Below, one piece after another: positions 1-12,214 of a stretch of 64,000 nt of DNA (the first letter of the stretch is position 1; each line of letters starts with the position of its first letter). The notes below the pieces were generated by a model that was given only the letters and a program-made list of their open reading frames with translations, was not told where the DNA came from and did not search any database. Made by a program: the position numbers and the translations under genes. Source of the DNA: Dactylonectria macrodidyma (lineage: Eukaryota > Ascomycota > Sordariomycetes > Hypocreales > Nectriaceae); contig JAGMUV010000023.1 in the NCBI GenBank assembly GCA_020744425.1, positions 372,001-436,000 of the forward strand, in the 5' to 3' direction.

Positions 1-3000
1 CACACCCACATGTTTGCTACGACTTGTCACGAATGCAATCATCCCGGAAAGCAGAGTCAGGGTAGCCTATCGCGGCTGTCTTGCCTGCCTCTCAACCTGT
101 CACTGACCATATTTTGCCACTATAACATGCCATGCAAACACATGTCACTCCCGGCTAGCCATTGCTGCTGCGTGGTATGACGCCCACAAATTGCCCCAAG
201 TCTGCTATACTTGCTGTCGAGTGTTAGTGTCCACACTGTACTGTACTGCCCAAGTCCCCAAATGTCTGCCAACGTGTCCTTACATGTTCACGTCTCTTTA
301 GTCTGCAGGCGGGGTGGCAACACTTCAGAAGGGCGCACTGCAGCACGAGGCGTATGCTTGGCTGACACTGAGCAACCCCAGCCTTGGTATGTGAACGCAC
401 TGTCACCCTCCCATCCCGACGTCTTGATCCTGTTGTTGTGTTACCTCTCTACATGTGGGCAACGCCGAAGTTCCTTTTCTTTTGATTGTTATCATGAGGA
501 CTCAATGATACCGCGCGGCCCCAATGATACCGGAAAGTAACAATGCCGAACAGGGGTAAGACTGCTCGGCCATGTCACATTCCGGACGGCTATACTCACA
601 TGTCTATCAGCGTGACGCCACAGGCACTGGAAAGTCAACAGGAAACTAGAACCCAATGATGACCCTCGGAGAAGAAAAGAAACGCATCTGTTAAGAACAC
701 AGATACGCCGTGCCGTGCCCTAATTTTTTAAACCGGGAAATCCTGCTCTTGTACATACACAACAAGCCGCGCGTGGCTTCGAAATGAACCTTGACGGCTG
801 CTGTCCACACAACCACGCAAGTCCACGCAAAGTCAAGTGACACCCGCGTTCAGACCCTCCCGAGCTCTATGGCCAAGCGCATACTCCTCCGTAAAGCTAC
901 TTGCTCATCGAGCTAGACCTTGGAGAGTTGTATTCATAATGAACACACCATCACTGTACACCCCTTGTGGGGCCAGTCCAGCTCAAGGGTTCAGCCCATT
1001 AGTCAAGTCCTCTGTTCCCACGCAGATCCATTTAGTGCTCGTAAAACGGCCGCTTCTTTCATCCCACCATCCCCTTCTCCGTGGGGTTTTCCCCTTCCTT
1101 CTTCCAAAGACTAGGACCGCAGGTTACAAGACATAAAACCCTGAATGCCAAGCCTCGCCGTGGTGGCTTGCGAGCCGCGAAGCCCTCTTCCCAACCCCCC
1201 TGAAATGTACATCCAAAACGTACGCACGATATGACAGAATCGGGAAAGGAGAGGTTTGTGTTCGTGCAGAAAAATGCCGCATGGATCGGGCTTCTGGTCC
1301 GGCTCCCCTTGTCTTGCCTGTGCTTTCCTTGTTCCCGCCCCGTTTCCAAGATCCAGTCTAGTTTACTAAAGCATGAGATACCAACCTAACCAAGGCAAGG
1401 CTCGAGTCTATTGAATACAGTATCTAGTCTAGTCTATCGAAAGCAAGGCCTGTTCCTTCGAAGGCAAGATTTGTCTCCGTCATAGATGAAGCTCGACGCG
1501 CCTGCTACCGCCCCAGATTCCAAAAACAACCCAAGCCCCCCCAGTCAGCCATTACCCCCCTTGCAACTCGGCCACTGCCCATATCGACCCTTACATGTCT
1601 CACTTCTCACTGTAAAGAACAAACTGGATATGGGGCGTTTTCTCCCCTGCCCGGCCCTCGTCGGTACAAGGGGTTCAGGGGGGGTGCCACTATCGAAGCT
1701 TCGACGTGTTTTTTCTCGCTGACACGCTTCAAAAATAGACCTCCCTCCACTGAAGGATTCTCTTAACTTGCTGCATTGTCTACCCCGACTTCATGAGTCT
1801 GCCACTCACGTCGATGATCATCCTGCCTCGCCCTCGCCCTCGGGCCAAAGGTTGATTCGACGCCGAGTTTTGTTGGACGAGTAACATTTCGAATTTCCCT
1901 CCCCCGTCCGACAACGAGTGCCACGAATCGATTCCCTCCGACATTGCCAGCCCTGCGACGCAAGGAATACACACAACAGGGGAAAGGGCCTCGGGTACGG
2001 GACTGCCAAGTTAATCGGGCATCAAGAAGGGAGAACTTACCCGAGGGCAGGGGGAACAAGTCGTATCGGATGCCCGTAGACCGGTGAAGCTGCAGGGCGT
2101 AGAGCTGCGTGCCGACAGGCAGCCAAGCCCAACAAAAAACAGTCTGATGGCTTGTTTGAGACCGGATCTGCAGCATTGGGCAGCGCGGCAACGCGTCTTG
2201 TCCTCGTCTCTGGGAGATCCGATGGGCTGTCCCACATTGGCTGAGATTTTCTTTGCTTCTTCGCGTTTTCCAGGACGATACGTGTTGTGGAGAGCGTGTT
2301 GGTGGCGGCAGGTGCTAAAACGAAGATACCAGGTGAGTGGATGTTGAAGGACGAGTCGATAGCATCAGTTTTGGGCACATGACTGCGAGTTTTGCTTCTT
2401 TTCCCGCTAGGACATGCTCTTGGATCCAGACGGGACCGAGGATTGCTTGGCTGATAGCGAAGCCGTTCTTAGCTTGCTCGGTGTCGTGTCCAGTCCACCG
2501 CTTCTGTTTTGACGCGGTCCGCTTGCATTAGTCCAGAAACTAGCACGTTGAAGCATCTAGGCGCAACCTAGAGAGGCCAGACAGGACATGGTAACTGTTC
2601 CGTCTGTGTGAGAACCCAAGTTGAGAGAGAGCTGACCAAGCATGTATGGTTAATGAATTGTCTGCTACAAGTCTATACGAACGATTTTAGTTACTTTGTA
2701 TCACTGGAATCAAGTTGCTCCTAGACGAGTATCAGTGTCCTCGAAGGTGGCTGATTCAACGTCCTGGTTATGGGTAACTTGACTCCAGTGTTGACCCGCT
2801 GCAAAGCCTTTTCTCTCGGGTGGCAACATATAAGTGTATTCTAAAAATTCTACAGCCACACTGTATCCCATTGAGACTTACAACGAGTGTTGGGTATCAA
2901 GAGCGTCATAATTTGCATCAACCGCTCGCTTGGATGACGTCTTGCAGATCGATATTCCAAGGGGCGAGAGGGGTTGGTATATACAGGGTTAAGATATAGA

Positions 3001-4744
3001 GTTAACAAGTTGCCCTGAACTTTTCAATATTGTAACTCTGTGAGATTCAATTTGACAGTATGTAGGCACCCCCGGAGATGTTGTTTTCGATTCTAGGTCT
3101 AGGTTAAGCTTCGCTCGTTCGCACAAAGTGAAGAGTCCATCTAACACGAGACAGAGCCAGTAATTATCTTGCAACACAGTACTTCATTAGTAGTGATACT
3201 CATTTATATAAGAAAATATACATTGTGATCTTTCAAGTGAAGTGTGGAGTTACTGGGGTGGTGGACAAGTGTCGTATGTTCACCGAGGCTGTATCTGAGG
3301 ACGTGTCGGGACAACTAGTTTAAAGCCTGTGACTGACTAGACCTAAATAAAACGTCAGCAGCCATATCTTTGCTGGTGATAACCATCTGGAAGAAGCTAG
3401 CTAACCCATTTCTCGGCCAGATGCCCCATCCTCCTCAAGTCGCCTCTGCCACTTTGAGTGAGGACGACAGGGGACTGCTCTCCATCAAGCAACGTTCTTC
3501 CTTGCGTTACTTGAAGACGTCCAAAACTAAAACCAGAGGTTGCGATAAATGTTTTTATACTGGCAGACTCTGAAAGACGTCCGCTACGCCCTTGGCTTGA
3601 AAGCAACTGGCCGCCCAAGTGGAGTGACCTACCCACATTGCTCGATGGCTAGGCCATATCCCGTGTGACCCCGTTTGTCCGGAATAGGCTGGGAGTGATA
3701 GAGTGCCGGAGAGCATTTGGATGTCTGTACATGCTCATCTGGCGCGTGTTTCGTCGCGAGAATCATGTCGCTCGCTAGTTCTGCCAAGGCATACAGCTAG
3801 TATTGGATTCAGAGCGAATAGAATAAGGAAAGGAGGAGATCCCGCCACTAGGAGACCTGAAGATTTCAAAACGCATAGTGAAAGCTCACTGAGAGACGCT
3901 GACAGAACGAGTACAGTATCCTCAGGGTCTAGGGCAGAACGAGCAATTAGCAGCATCAGCATGGCGAGAGGGTTTGATCTCTACGCCACAACATGCCAAC
4001 CGATAGTCGATACAGGAACTCTCCTCATTTCTTCTCATAAAGGCGAGGCAAGGCTAGTTGCGTTCAACAACTACCTTCAAAGCAATTGAATCTCCTCACA
4101 ACATGTACAACTCGACAGCATCGGATTGCAACAGAAGACTTGTCTGCTACTCCAACATGAGAAATTAAGTTTTGTTCCACGCCTTAACTATGAGAAGTTT
4201 CTTCCAGAGCCATTTAACACACACCATTCTCTTCTAACTAGATAGGAAAGAGCGTGGTACGAAACCACAACCCCGCTCGATAGTGTAGATTAGAGAAACA
4301 TCAGGAGAGGCAAGTTCGCCAATCACATCCGTCCAAACTTGCCAAAAGAAGAAGCGACCAACTAAAATTCTGCAGGAAACAAAAACTATGTGGCGATCCA
4401 GGCGCCAATATCCCTCGGCATAGTTGTTCGTAGCGCATCGAGACCTGGTCGATCAATCATGAATCATGGAGGAGTCGGACTTCCCCGCAGAAAATGCCGA
4501 GGGCAGGTGGCTCAACCCTGCTCCTACTAAACGCGGCAAAAGTTAGAGCGCCTCGGGGAAGTAAATCGAGGATTGCTGTAACGCGAAATTAGCCCCGCTT
4601 TATGCGCAGCGCTTGACTTGCTCTGGAAATTCGCCTACCGCATTAACGGGGCTGGAAGTCATGACGACCAGGCACAAGAGGGAACATGATATGATGTTAC
4701 CTTCGTTCTCACAGCTATTCCATCCCAACCCGAACGTCTAGTTC

Positions 4745-4750
4745 TATAAA
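4745..4750 (+). promoter_or_regulatory. possible TATA box upstream of the CoA ligase gene
   Basis: TATAAA followed by AT-rich DNA, about 550 nt before the start codon at 5302. A second, weaker candidate, CATAAAAG at about 5024, lies nearer (about 275 nt). Which one is used cannot be told from sequence. Confidence 0.35.
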
Positions 4751-5084
4751 ATTTTGACTCAAGACTCCAATTTTGCCAGACTTACGAATATTCAATCTCT
4801 TTTCAACTGCACAAACCATCCCTCTTTACAGCGCCGCAACTTTCCTCCCGCCAAGCCAAACTATGTGTTTAACGGGGCATTCACCAACAAATTCATTCCT
4901 TTTCGCATCCGGCCCAACTGCCGCTTCTGCGCGCCACGGGGAACCGTCGACGCGGGGACTCCGCCTTTTTTTCTTCAGGGTCCCACCGCAGAACGATCCC
5001 GCGGCTACGATATTTGGACAAGTGCATAAAAGCCAAAAAGGGCAGATAAAACAAGGAGAGGGAGAAAGAGAGAGAGCCACGGGT

Positions 5085-5131
5085 TGACGACGGGTTTCCT
5101 GGACGGCTTTGACGACGGCTTTAACGACGGC
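5085..5131 (+). repeat. imperfect GACGACGGCTT tandem repeat in the leader
   Basis: Four imperfect copies of a GACGACGG-type unit separated by TTT/CCT spacers lie in the presumed 5' leader of the CoA ligase gene. It is a short low-complexity repeat with no known function. Confidence 0.55.
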
Positions 5132-5301
5132 TGTTGCTTGATCTGATTGTTTTGCTTCGTCTTTTATTTCGTCTCCGTCTTAGTCTTGATCAACCTCTTC
5201 TCCTGTTCCTCCCCCAAGATCCGCCTCTCACGACCACTATCTCCAACTTCCAGCAACCTGTACAGCTACTTATCGATCATCAAACCAAGAATCAACTCGC
5301 C

Positions 5302-7333
5302 ATGTCCGAAAAGCCCTCCTACGCCGGAGCGCCGGCGAACATTCCGGGCGCTAACACCTTTGATTGGCTCTTCAACAACCCATTCGAGAAGGAGAGCGAC
5401 TATCTGCCGCCCCAGCGACGGGTGCCTCGCATAGATAGCAACACGCCCATCTTTGTCGACCACGCCACAGGTTCGTCATTGCCATGTGTTCCATTGCCGG
5501 CCAGGGGAGGGGGATCGTTGCCCCCTTGTCTTTCCATGTTTACGTCGTAAAGAGAGGAAAAGTCCAGGATGCTAAAAAGAGTGACACATTGCAGATCGCG
5601 CCCTGACTTACTCCCGTCTCAGGGATGACGCGCTGGCGCTGGCGGGCAGCTTGCAAGCGCTTGGCCTGGACCCTGAAGCTATTCGGGCCCTCCCGCCGAC
5701 ACCGTCGTGTGCGCGGCCAGAAGTAGCGCCCGTGGTGCTCGTCCAGCTGCCTAATTGTCTCCCCTTTGCGACGGCCGTCTTCGGCTCCCTAGCCGCGGGT
5801 TTGACATTGACGCTCGCATCCCCAGGCCTTACGGCGACGGAGCTCGCGTGGGTGGTGAAAAACTCGCGGCCGCGCGTCATCATCACTGCAAAGTCGAGCG
5901 CCAAGACGGTGCAGCAAGCCCTAGAGTCCCAGAACGACCCGGAGTACGTTAAGCAGGCGCACGTCTACACGGTTGACGTCGCGCAGGACTCGTATCCGTC
6001 GTCAGGTCAGGCCGAGGGCGGCGCCGGCGATTGGAAGAGCTTGATCGTCCCGGGCCGGGCTTTGCGGGCGGCGCACAAGCTAGCTCCGGAGGCGGCCGCG
6101 AATCGGACGGCGGTGATCCTGTGGTCTTCGGGCACGTCCGGCCGGTCCAAGGGCGTACTGCTTTCGCACCACGCCCTCAACTTCTCCGTCGCGTCACTAT
6201 GGAACAATGCCGACTTCTACAGCGGCCAGAAGCAGCGGTGGCTGGGTTACGTGCCCTTCTACCACGTCTTCGGTCTGTCCAACTCGTTCCTCATCGCCGT
6301 GTGCACCGGCGCTACCGTCTACACCATGCCGGCGTTCAAGCTTGACGCCGTACTGGCCGCCATTCCTCGTCGCCGTATCACCTACCTGCACATGGCGCCG
6401 CCGGTGGCTGTTATGCTGGCCAAGTCGCCCCTCGTCGAACCGTATCTTCAGCGCGACGCCAACGGCCGCAACGCCTTTAGCAGCATCGTCGCCGGTGTCA
6501 CGGGAGGTGCACCGCTGGGCCATGAGATTGTCGTCCAGGTGTTCAAGCGGCTCGGATTCCTGGTGCGCATGGGATACGGTATGTCCGAGGCGTGCAGCGT
6601 CACGGTGCAGAGCGGCATGGACGAGAAGGCCCTACTCAAATACAAGAACGACACGGGAGAGCCGCACTGGGGCGTCGAGTTGATGGTTGCGTCTGCCGAC
6701 GCAGGAGTTCCAGACGCAAATGCAAAGACACCCGCCGCGACCAAGGCAGCACCGTTGGGCACGCCCGGTGAGATCCTGATCCGGTCCCCAGCCCTCATGA
6801 GCGCCTACATCCCGACCCAAGGCCTCTACGACACAACATCCGAGCCCGACATGAGCGTCACCTCCGAGGCGCTTACGCACGACGGCTGGCTGCGGACCGG
6901 CGACGTCGGCACGCTCGACGGTAACGGCACGCTCTGCATCACAGACCGCATCAAGGAGCTCATCAAGGTGCGCGCCTTCCAAGTCGCCCCAGCCGAGCTC
7001 GAAGCCCTGCTCTGCAGCGGCGACGACGTAGCCGACGCCGGCGTGGTCGGCATCCACGACAAGGACGAGGCGACCGAGTGGCCCAGAGCCTACGTGGTGG
7101 CGCGCGACCCGAGCAAGACGGACGACGAGCTTCGCGTCCTCGCACAGCAACTCAAGGCGCACGTCGAGAGCCACACGGCCCGGTACAAGTGGCTCGTCGG
7201 CGGCATCGTCTTCGTCAAGCAGATCCCCAAGTCGCCCAGCGGCAAGATCCTGCGCCGCGTCATGCGCGACGGCGGCGTCCAGGGCTTCGAGGTGGCGCTG
7301 TATCAGCGCAAGAAGAGGGACCACAAGCTGTGA
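5302..7333 (+). CDS. AMP-binding acyl-CoA / 4-coumarate-CoA ligase-like enzyme
   Basis: Two exons, 5302-5470 and 5595-7333, give 635 aa. The intron (GTTCGT...GCAG, 124 nt) restores the frame so that VDHAT runs into DRALTYSRLRDDA, the expected N-terminus of an adenylate-forming ligase. The P-loop SSGTSGRSKG lies near residues 234-243. It is followed by YGMSEAC, by GWLRTGDVG, by the hinge KELIKVRAFQVAPAELE and by the C-terminal PKSPSGKILRR, whose lysine (about 607) is the catalytic one in this family. Such enzymes activate a carboxylic acid with ATP and load it onto CoA. The substrate (phenylpropanoid, phenylacetate or medium-chain acid) cannot be read from sequence. The C-terminus is HKL, a non-canonical variant of the peroxisomal PTS1 signal found on many fungal relatives. 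Confidence 0.93.
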
Positions 7334-8166
7334 TGCTTCTTTTACTAATATATACAATACAATACCTTGCCTTACATACACGGATACCGGCATTCCAAAT
7401 ACGTTTTGCGTGCCTCGATCCGCCGTTCACGTAATCCGCCAATCTTGGTCCGCCCCCTTCAACCCTGGTCATCCTTTTTTTTTTTCAACCCTCTGGTTCA
7501 TGCTCCTCAGATGCAAAAATACCCTATTAGCTGCGATGCGATTCGCCCGCCACCTCGTCGACTCGCAAAGCACTTTTGACGGGTTCTTTGGTCTTTGGAG
7601 CTAACACCAGGCCAAGACTGTGGACTCGACCACCCTGCGCGGCGCTGTTGACCACCCGATGACTAAAACACGGTCGCTGATTGGCCAATGGCGCCAAGCA
7701 AACTCACCGAGCCCATGGTGCCGAGTCCGAGCTTCCAAACCACCAGGGATGGACGGTAGCAATTGGCGTGCTCGTCTGGAATCTCAAGAGAGGGGAAATC
7801 TAAGAAAAGCCGTGCGTAATGATGCAGTTCGGCCTCGGGCTTGTCGGAGAATGGGGCAAACAAGGCTTGTTGTATAAGCCCGAGATTGGGACGGAGACGT
7901 ATAAAGACGGAGGGAGGGAAGCGCCTGTTTTTTTTCTCATTGTACCTAGATGGCATGTACTACTACAACTGCTCGAAGCTCACTTACACCTTGAGACTCT
8001 TATACAATTGCATTTACACCTAGACATATCTACGTACACCGGCACTCACACCACACTGGTTGAACATCTGCAGTCATACCACACGATCCATACCTGCACT
8101 CATACTACACTGACTGCACACCACACCACACCTGACTAAACACCACGCATATAACATCACCAGTTC
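7334..8166. other. intergenic region and VIT1/CCC1 promoter
   Basis: There is no gene here. It holds the 3' end of the CoA ligase gene, a palindromic CCAAT box (7680-7689), a bZIP-like half-site (7660-7666), another ATTGG at 7762-7766, a TATA-like GTATAAAG near 7899 and a CA-rich leader of imperfect ACAC repeats at about 8030-8150. Confidence 0.7.
7660..7689 (-). promoter_or_regulatory. candidate CBC-HapX type site upstream of the iron transporter
   Basis: Read on the minus strand, this is CCAAT, then 13 nt, then TTAGTCA. On the plus strand TGACTAA lies at 7660-7666 and ATTGGCCAAT, a perfect 10-nt palindrome, at 7680-7689. In Aspergillus the CCAAT-binding complex and HapX bind a bipartite CCAAT plus downstream bZIP half-site, and the vacuolar iron transporter gene is a known target. 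That this site works the same way here is inference. Confidence 0.45.
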
Positions 8167-9027
8167 ATGGTCCAGTACACCTCATTCAGCTTCCCTCCCA
8201 CCACAACACCAACAATCGCCACGATGACCCATCTCCCCACAGAATCATCCCCCCTCCTCCCCTCAGAGCCCGCCGTCGAAGTCGCCCATCATCAGCAGCA
8301 TATCCCGCTGTACCCGCGCAAGTCCCAACACGAAGAGTGCCATATCGACTATGGCAACGTGCTCCGCGACATCATCATCGGCTTCTCCGACGGCCTGACG
8401 GTGCCGTTCGCGCTGACGGCCGGCCTGTCCAGCCTCGGCAGCGCAAAAGTCGTCATCATCGCAGGCCTCGCCGAGCTCTTCTCCGGCATGATCAGCATGG
8501 GGCTCGGCGCGTACCTGGCGGCCGTGACGGAGCGCGACCACTACAACCACCAGGAGGCGCGCGAGGAGCACGAGGTGCTGCACATGCCCGAGGCGGAGCG
8601 CGACGGCGTGTACGCCATTCTGGAGAAGTACAATGTGTCGCGGACGGCCGCGACGCCGCTCGTCGACGAGCTGTGCAAGAACACGGACCAGTGGGTGCGC
8701 TTCATGATGGATTTCGACCTCAAGCTCGACAAGCCCAACATTCACCAGGCGTGGATCTCCGCCGTCACCATGGGCCTCAGCTACTTCATCGGCGGTCTGA
8801 TCCCCATGATTCCCTACTTCATCATGGACCGCGTGCGCGAGGCCCTCTGGGTCTCCATCGGCATCACCGTCGCCGTCCTGCTCGTCTTCGGCTACGTCAA
8901 GAACTACGTCTCCATCCGAAACCACCGCGCCGGTCTCTGGGGGGCCTTCCAGACCTTGGTCATTGGCATGATGGCCGCGGGAACCAGCTACGCCATTGTT
9001 AGAGGATTGGACAATAATGACATTTAA
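8167..9027 (+). CDS. vacuolar iron/manganese transporter, VIT1/CCC1 family
   Basis: Single exon. The first ATG gives 286 aa; a second in-frame ATG at 8224 gives 267 aa and starts nearer the conserved part. The hallmark RDIIIGFSDGLTVPFALTAG lies at about residues 68-87, with FSDG in the first membrane helix. Next come a helix with SMGLGAYLA, a long charged cytosolic loop rich in E and H (metal-binding domain) and three C-terminal helices. That makes five membrane spans, as in yeast Ccc1. The family moves cytosolic Fe2+ and Mn2+ into the vacuole in exchange for protons, storing iron and limiting its toxicity. The upstream CCAAT/bZIP arrangement suggests iron-dependent control. Confidence 0.93.
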   Translation: MVQYTSFSFPPTTTPTIATMTHLPTESSPLLPSEPAVEVAHHQQHIPLYPRKSQHEECHIDYGNVLRDIIIGFSDGLTVPFALTAGLSSLGSAKVVIIAGLAELFSGMISMGLGAYLAAVTERDHYNHQEAREEHEVLHMPEAERDGVYAILEKYNVSRTAATPLVDELCKNTDQWVRFMMDFDLKLDKPNIHQAWISAVTMGLSYFIGGLIPMIPYFIMDRVREALWVSIGITVAVLLVFGYVKNYVSIRNHRAGLWGAFQTLVIGMMAAGTSYAIVRGLDNNDI

Positions 9028-10182
9028 GAAACGGCACAGAAGGAAAACGGGAAAAGATAGTTCAAGGTGGCGGCGGTTTACTCTAGCACTTGGCGTTGAC
9101 GGTTGGTTCAGGGACGGAGTTCCCGGTTCTGGTTTGCGGATATTGCATGGAACAACAGTACCTGGCAGGTGTGGTTGGGAAGACAATGGACGGTCAGCTT
9201 CATAGAAGCCTTGGAGACATGGAAACTAGTAACGACTTGATGATAATAAAAACGGGGCACGAATGACTCCTCTCAACACATTCTTCACTACCTTTGCTCG
9301 ATGAGTACAAATCGTTAGTAGTATCCTTATCCTCGAGCGGCAACAGAGCAACACTGACCTGGGGGGAAAAAAAAGTGAAGCCATCGCCCTAATCAGAGTG
9401 ATCGGAATTGAGTCATCTCGCCGCTCGGAGCCGGAGGCCCCTCACGGAACAAGACGCTGCGTATCGCACTTCAGTTGTAGTCCCAACAAGCTCCGCAAAG
9501 ACTTCCCATAGAGACACCGGGACGCGCGACACGTCTTCCCCTCGCGGGTATACACGAGTGCGGCCCGGGCTCTGAGATTTCTGATGCCGTTTGCAAACGT
9601 CGAGTGACGCAAGGCCATCGCTGGCAGACCATGCCGTCCAAGCCCAAGCGGGCGAGGCGGGAGGTGGCGGTGAAGCATACTCCGAATTTCCCACATGCAA
9701 AGAGGAGCGATTCCAACGAGAGGAATCTTTGAGAGGCGAGCGTTGAGAACGCTTGTCTCTCTGTTTGTAGCATGGAAACGCAGCGTTGAAAAGGGCGATG
9801 GCTTGAGGAGGGAAAAAAGAGAGATTTCGATGCGGCGAGAATTTTTATTTGGATGACCGCGTTTGAATTACGTAAGCGGCCCGCTCTGAGAATGGGTGGA
9901 TGCCTGCCTGGCTCCCATTCATAGTCGACCTGTTTGGTCAAGCATCAGCATGCTCATCGAGTAGAAAAGTGAAAATGAATTACTGTAGTGAATCTTATTG
10001 GTTTGGTACAGTTTTAAAATCCAGTAGATTATATCTGTAGCTTGTTCACATCTGCTGTTTTGATGCCCCAACTTGACTCCATCGTCACTAGACCAACTCT
10101 TAGTAACGAGAAGCCATAATCCGCCCAAACCTAATATTGCCCTTCATTTATGGCATTTCAAATCATAATCATCAAATGATAC
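9028..10182. other. intergenic region
   Basis: No gene is supported. It holds the 3' flank of the iron transporter (AATAAA-like motif near 9246) and an A+T-rich part at about 9940-10180 that leads into the 3' end of the minus-strand transcription factor. The 156-codon minus-strand frame at 9471-9941 has no domain and no coding character. Confidence 0.6.
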
Positions 10183-12214
10183 TTAAGTCCTCGTGGGGTA
10201 CGCTATTGGGGCTCCTTCAACCTTCGATGGAATCTCGAACGGACAAAACACCACGCTACCATTCTCTTCGTCTGGTTGCGCCATGAGTGGTCCCTTGAGC
10301 ACCATCATGCTCATCAGACCCCTGACCTACAATCCAATTTATTAGCTTACACTCGAGCTTCACGTAATCTTGTTGTTGTAGTAGAATGTTCATACCTTGT
10401 CCAGAGCTGAGGAGTCGATGCCGGTCCTCTGGATCGCATGTGCCATCTGTACCGCCAACGACGCCGTTACACTGTTTTGATGGCCAATAGCCACCATCAA
10501 ATCCATCAGCGCCGTCATCTTTTCTTCGCTCTGTTGGTTCTTCGAGTCCACAAAATCCTCCAAAAACACGAACCCAGCCATGTACGCTGCGAAAGCCACC
10601 ATCGGGTTGTGGAACGTGGCGTTCACGTCCGCGAGCGATGCCACGATGGTGAAGATCTCTTGGGCAGCGAGCAATAGTCTCACCTGCGTGCCCGCCAACA
10701 CTTGCCTCGGAATGTTGTACTTTTTTATCTTCGCTACGCCTATCCGGTGGAGACAGATGATGGCCGTGTGGAGCTGGAGGTTAATGGTGACCGCCTGGGT
10801 ATTGTTGTTGTGGCTTGGGTTGCGGAGGCGGTCTGGTAGGGTCACAAATGCCGCAGCCAAGCCATTGTTGAGATCTTCATGGCGCTTCCAGAATACACTT
10901 TTATGAACGTCTGCGGGATCAGGATCAGGACGTTCCTGGTAGGTGTGGTCAAGACATTCGTGGAAGAGATGCGCGGCTAGAATCCGGCAACCGTACACGG
11001 ATAATATGAAGTTATCGTGGCTCAGAGCCTTGTTCAACGTAGTCGACGGCTCCTCTATGCACACCTGAAATGCCTCCTCGGATGCAGGGAGCAAGGTTTG
11101 GATCTGTTTGCACGTTTAGCAGATAATCTGGGGTCAGGGGCTCTGTCACTTCTAACCCGTCCAGCAGATATCAGGCTCGGCCATCCCGTGGTGCTGCTGG
11201 TGTCTCTATCGTTGCAGAAAACTGCCCACATCGTCCTTCGGCGCTCCTCGAGTTCACACCAGTCTTTGGGAGGTGGCAGCGTCGGTCCAAGCCTGCCCTC
11301 ACCATCGAGCTGATGCAAGCCTAGTATCTGGGCCAAGCGCACACACCGAGAAGTGTTTATCGATGACCGAGACCACCAAAGATTCTTTATATCAAAATGG
11401 CTCATGAGTAGGCAGCACTGTGTATGGGCAAGAGTGACAAAGTGCTCGCCACCATCCTGCGCCTGTCAGTACAGCGTCACTGAGGACTGGATTTTACGCA
11501 CCCTCATTTCATCTGCTTCGAAGTAATAGCGCGCGCGACGATAGAACGCGTGAGCAAGGTGGTTGTGAGCTGGACAGACGGTAGCACCCATGGCCATGAC
11601 GGCGTACTGGAGACACATAGGGGGCTGCATGTGAGGAGGCAGATACAGTGAGGCGAGATATCGCGCTGGATGAAGCATTGGCGCGTCGAGATGAAGGTTG
11701 ACAAAATAGGCGTTTGTTCTATAAATTCTCAGCATCCGTCACATCATGTCTAAGGAAAATAACATACAGTTCCTCAACTACAGCTTGCGGAGGCAGTTGT
11801 TCGAAGCGACCAGTCTCGATCAACTCATCCTCAGACGGCGGCGGAGGGTGGCTCGGCGCCGGCGCCGATGTATCTTGACTTGTTTTTAATCGATACTCCA
11901 AGTCCTCTGTAGCTTCGATTAATCTCTGCTCCCACCGAAAGGCGCCGAGCTGCGGTTGTGTCCATGTCACTTGCGCCGGATTGAATTGCATGCCACCTAC
12001 TCAATCGCGATTCCAGCTCCTTGACCTTGGGCCTCGTAACCGTAATCACCGGCTGCTTCCGTGAGGTAGGATAGTGGCACTTGCCCCCTGCCTGAGCGCA
12101 TCGAGAGCATCCGTCTTTGCGACGATCACACTTCAGTTTGCGATTTCGGCATTCGTAGCAGGAGTACGGCATTGGTAAGCCTCCGTCCGCGGAGGGGTCT
12201 GAGTCCTCCGCCAT
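10183..12214 (-). CDS. Zn2Cys6 binuclear-cluster transcription factor
   Basis: Six-exon model of about 575 aa: 12214-12001, 11912-11768, 11718-11502, 11456-11157, 11103-10396 and 10326-10183. The start is the ATG at 12214, not the TTG upstream. The N-terminus has the Gal4-type cluster CYECRNRKLKC...GCSRC...C (CX2CX6CX6CX2CX6C), then a short linker KVKELESRL and a central fungal transcription-factor region (FVTLAHTQCCLLMSHFDIKN, WAVFCNDRDTSSTTGWPS, LLPASEEAF). Introns 2, 5 and 6 (49, 53 and 69 nt) are firm. Intron 1 is uncertain: the frame must shift near 12000 and an 88-nt intron 12000-11913 is my best fit. Intron 3-4 may end 6 nt earlier (acceptor at 11463). The target genes are unknown. Confidence 0.85.

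Larger units (their letters stand above)
1..5301. other. gene-free stretch, left end of window
   Basis: I find no supportable gene here. Open frames are short, overlap on both strands, carry no recognisable domain and cannot be joined with splice signals into a longer product. The DNA is mixed in composition, with A+T-richer patches around 2640-3400 and 4080-4400. The last 600 bases form the promoter and leader of the CoA ligase gene. A small 11-nt direct repeat (CAATGATACCG) sits at about 503 and 522. Decayed transposon DNA cannot be excluded by eye. Confidence 0.6.

Noticed and set aside
3703..4089. 128-codon plus-strand frame in the left gene-free stretch
   Set aside because: Ser/Arg-rich with no domain. 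Its composition looks non-coding, and it was not joinable to other exons.
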